A stretch of 8,427 nt of DNA, taken from NCBI GenBank assembly GCA_039920165.1, contig JBDSEG010000194.1, positions 1 through 8,427 of the forward strand. Direction: 5' to 3'. The notes under the pieces are model-generated. The model saw only the letters and a program-made list of their open reading frames with translations, did not search any database and had not been told where the DNA came from. The DNA comes from JBDSEG01 sp039920165. GTDB lineage: Bacteria; Pseudomonadota; Gammaproteobacteria; Burkholderiales; Burkholderiaceae_C. Both the position numbers and the translations under genes were made by a program. Shown here one piece after another: positions 7,489-8,427 of the stretch; within the stretch, counting starts at the first letter, position 1, and each line of letters opens with the position of its first letter.

Positions 7489-7494
7489 TAGAAT
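7489..7494 (+). promoter_or_regulatory. Likely -10 box of the tRNA-Ser promoter
   Basis: TAGAAT at 7489-7494 matches the -10 consensus in five of six positions, 15 bases before the first base of the tRNA. It is followed by CGCGC, a GC-rich discriminator as in growth-rate-controlled stable-RNA promoters. The -35 region is unclear. The tRNA primary transcript would carry a 5' leader of under ten bases. Confidence 0.5.
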
Positions 7495-7509
7495 CGCGCT
7501 CGATTCTGC

Positions 7510-7602
7510 GGAGCTGTGACCGAGTGGCCGAAGGTGCTCCCCTGCTAAGGGAGTAAGCGGGCAAAACCTGCTTCGAGGGTTCGAATCCCTCCGGCTCCGC
7601 CA
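7510..7602 (+). tRNA. tRNA-Ser (anticodon GCU)
   Basis: A 93-base class II tRNA with encoded CCA. The acceptor stem pairs GGAGCTG (7510-7516) with CGGCTCC (7592-7598) including one G-U pair, followed by discriminator G at 7599 and CCA at 7600-7602. The anticodon stem is CTCCC/GGGAG (7537-7541/7549-7553) around the loop CTGCTAA, giving anticodon GCT at 7544-7546, which reads AGC and AGU. The T arm is GAGGG-TTCGAAT-CCCTC (7575-7591). The long variable arm (TAAGCGGGCAAAACCTGCTTC) and discriminator G are serine identity features. It follows lysC by 50 bases with its own promoter. Confidence 0.97.
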
Positions 7603-7616
7603 GACAGATAGGAAAT

Positions 7617-7644
7617 ACGGGCCTTTGCGGCCCGTTTCTCTTTC
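7617..7644 (+). terminator. Rho-independent terminator after tRNA-Ser
   Basis: ACGGGCC (7617-7623) pairs perfectly with GGCCCGT (7629-7635) around the loop TTTGC, and the T-rich tract TTCTCTTTC follows. It lies 14 bases past the tRNA CCA end and would end the tRNA transcript, and any lysC read-through. Confidence 0.85.
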
Positions 7645-7681
7645 ATACCCCCACCCGAAGAGAACGCCACAGGAGATAGAG

Positions 7682-7942
7682 ATGGCAGAAGACGAACTTG
7701 TTGAAAAGACCCCGCTCGAAAAATCACGCGACATCATTACGCAGCTCAAGGAGATGCAGCATTACTCGCGCACCAACATCGAGAAGCTGAGCGCCTTTTG
7801 GCTGCAGCTGGGTGACGAGCTCAAGCAGGTTGACATGGCTAAAAACGTCGAAGGCTTGCTCAATCATCAGAGCAAGTTCCATGAGGCGCTGGAGGCGTCG
7901 ATCGAGTCCTACGAGGCGCTTTGCGCCGGCATGGACAAGTAG
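7682..7942 (+). CDS. Small acidic helical protein of unknown function
   Basis: I do not recognise this 86-residue protein. It starts MAEDELVEKTPLEKSRDI and is predicted by eye to be almost wholly alpha-helical, rich in Glu, Lys, Leu and Gln, with no signal peptide, no membrane segment and a single Cys (C82 in EALCAGMDK). The pattern of leucines and charged residues (ITQLKEMQHYSRTNIEKLSA, LGDELKQV, VEGLLNHQSKFHEALEA) suggests amphipathic helices that could bundle or pair, somewhat like phasin-type or other small helical proteins, but no family is claimed. The start is well supported: AGGAG at 7671-7675, 6 bases before the ATG. Longer in-frame starts would run through the tRNA terminator. Codon use is less GC-biased than in the upstream genes (for example GAA, AAA, CTT, GTT near the start). 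Confidence 0.75.
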   Translation: MAEDELVEKTPLEKSRDIITQLKEMQHYSRTNIEKLSAFWLQLGDELKQVDMAKNVEGLLNHQSKFHEALEASIESYEALCAGMDK

Positions 7943-7981
7943 GGCGTACGTGCGCCAGGCAAGCGACGAAGCCGACACTCG

Positions 7982-7987
7982 TACTAT
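7982..7987 (+). promoter_or_regulatory. Weak candidate -10 box before the Rmf-like gene
   Basis: TACTAT at 7982-7987 matches the -10 consensus in four of six positions and lies 33 bases before the ATG at 8021. No clear -35 is visible. The 78-base gap after the 86-residue ORF shows no terminator hairpin, so read-through is also possible. Confidence 0.22.
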
Positions 7988-8020
7988 CGGGCTCACCTGC
8001 TCGTTGGCTAGGAGCCCTCC

Positions 8021-8239
8021 ATGCAGCAATCCGACCTGGACGGGATCATCCGCAGCGGGGCCATCGCTCACGATCGCGGCGCCGCGTTCTTCGACAACCC
8101 GCACTACTCCAACCCGCACCGCGCGACATCGCTAGCTGGACCCGCATCTGCGAGGCTTGGTGGTGGCACTTCGTGGGAAGGGTCCAGCGATCGCTGGTCG
8201 CTCTCGCATATGCGACTCCCACTGGCCGGTCCGCTCTGA
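8021..8239 (+). pseudogene. Rmf/CrpP-like small protein gene, apparently frameshifted
   Basis: The ATG at 8021 has a good AGGAG box at 8010-8014. The first 34 residues (MQQSDLDGIIRSGAIAHDRG, then AAFFDNPHYSNPHR) resemble the N-terminal half of small ribosome modulation factor/CrpP-like proteins, with the G-x-x-A-x-x-x-G-x-x-x-x-x-NP pattern. After that the uninterrupted frame turns into ATSLAGPASARLGGG and stops at 8239, unlike the family. In another frame the expected C-terminal half appears directly: RDIASWTRICEAWWWHF (8125-8172), with the W-x-x-x-C/x-E-A-W pattern. Dropping one CG from the CGCGCG run at 8120-8125 joins the two halves exactly. The restored frame has no stop before the window end, so the last part also looks replaced. 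Family members bind ribosomes or have been linked to other roles; this copy is probably inactive, or there is a sequencing error. Confidence 0.5.
8135..8215. repeat. Cluster of inverted repeats and perfect palindromes
   Basis: Three symmetric elements are packed together. GCTGGACCC (8135-8143) is repeated inverted as GGGTCCAGC (8180-8188). CCAGCGATCGCTGG (8184-8197) is a perfect 14-base palindrome overlapping the second arm. TCGCATATGCGA (8204-8215) is a perfect 12-base palindrome 6 bases further on. TGCGAG (8149-8154) also pairs with CTCGCA (8203-8208). The cluster begins in the C-terminal half of the broken Rmf-like gene and fills the space where its end should be, before the next gene. It could be a repeat-type element, an operator, or chance. 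Confidence 0.6.
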
Positions 8240-8299
8240 TAGAGCCTGTGAGATCATCGACCAGGCTGCTTGAACTACTCCGACGGTGGCTCCGAGACG

Positions 8300-8427
8300 A
8301 TGAAACGACGCACAGCCATCGCTGGGAGCGCAGCCGCCTTGCTCTGCGTGTCACGTGCCCTGCATGCACAAGGCCAATCGGCACCTCGCCGCATCGGATA
8401 TCTCTCCGGATTCAACCGCGCGAGCGT
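8300..8427 (+). CDS. ABC transporter substrate-binding protein, 5' part only
   Basis: Start of a secreted solute-binding protein, cut by the right edge of the window after 42 codons. The N-terminus MKRRTAIAGSAAALLCVSRA has a twin-arginine-like basic start, a hydrophobic core and LHA at 21-23 before the predicted cleavage, then QGQSAPRRIGYLSGFNRAS. The RRIGYLS segment just after a signal peptide ending in A-Q is characteristic of the ABC substrate-binding family (Pfam PF04392 type) that is much expanded in Burkholderiales. The ligand cannot be told. The ATG at 8300 has only a weak purine box (CGAGACG) upstream. The gene follows the palindrome cluster by 84 bases. Confidence 0.7.
   Translation, partial: MKRRTAIAGSAAALLCVSRALHAQGQSAPRRIGYLSGFNRAS

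Overview
The window is GC-rich chromosomal DNA that reads as a betaproteobacterium of the order Burkholderiales. The reasons are the protein sequences and the gene order: cyclophilins and a TPR protein facing cysS, then a DNA glycosylase, accA, tilS, lysC and tRNA-Ser(GCU). The order matches what I recall from Burkholderiales, but this is from memory and not from a search.

Left block (1-1483, minus strand): a secreted TPR-repeat protein gene, a periplasmic cyclophilin (ppiA) and a cytoplasmic cyclophilin (ppiB, cut by the window edge). They lie 26 and 43 bases apart and probably form one transcription unit involved in protein folding. A 174-base divergent intergenic region separates this block from cysS and carries a good -10 box for cysS and a weaker one facing the other way.

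Middle block (1658-7459, plus strand): cysS (cysteinyl-tRNA synthetase), an AlkA-type 3-methyladenine DNA glycosylase, accA (carboxyltransferase alpha subunit of acetyl-CoA carboxylase), tilS (tRNA-Ile lysidine synthetase) and lysC (aspartokinase). Spacing is tight between accA and tilS (4 bases), and lysC has its own likely promoter at the tilS stop codon. lysC carries an in-frame internal ATG at codon 261 with a GAGGA box upstream, placed where some other bacteria start a separate regulatory beta subunit. These are housekeeping genes of translation, DNA repair, lipid synthesis and amino-acid synthesis.

Right block (7489-8427): tRNA-Ser(GCU) with its own promoter and a rho-independent terminator, then a change of character. 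First comes an 86-residue acidic, helical protein I do not recognise. Next is a small gene resembling the ribosome modulation factor/CrpP-type family, apparently broken by a frameshift in a CG run and followed by a cluster of perfect palindromes. Last is the 5' end of a secreted ABC-transporter substrate-binding protein. This short tail after the tRNA is the part most worth a second look. I see no CRISPR array, transposase or complete novel system in the window.
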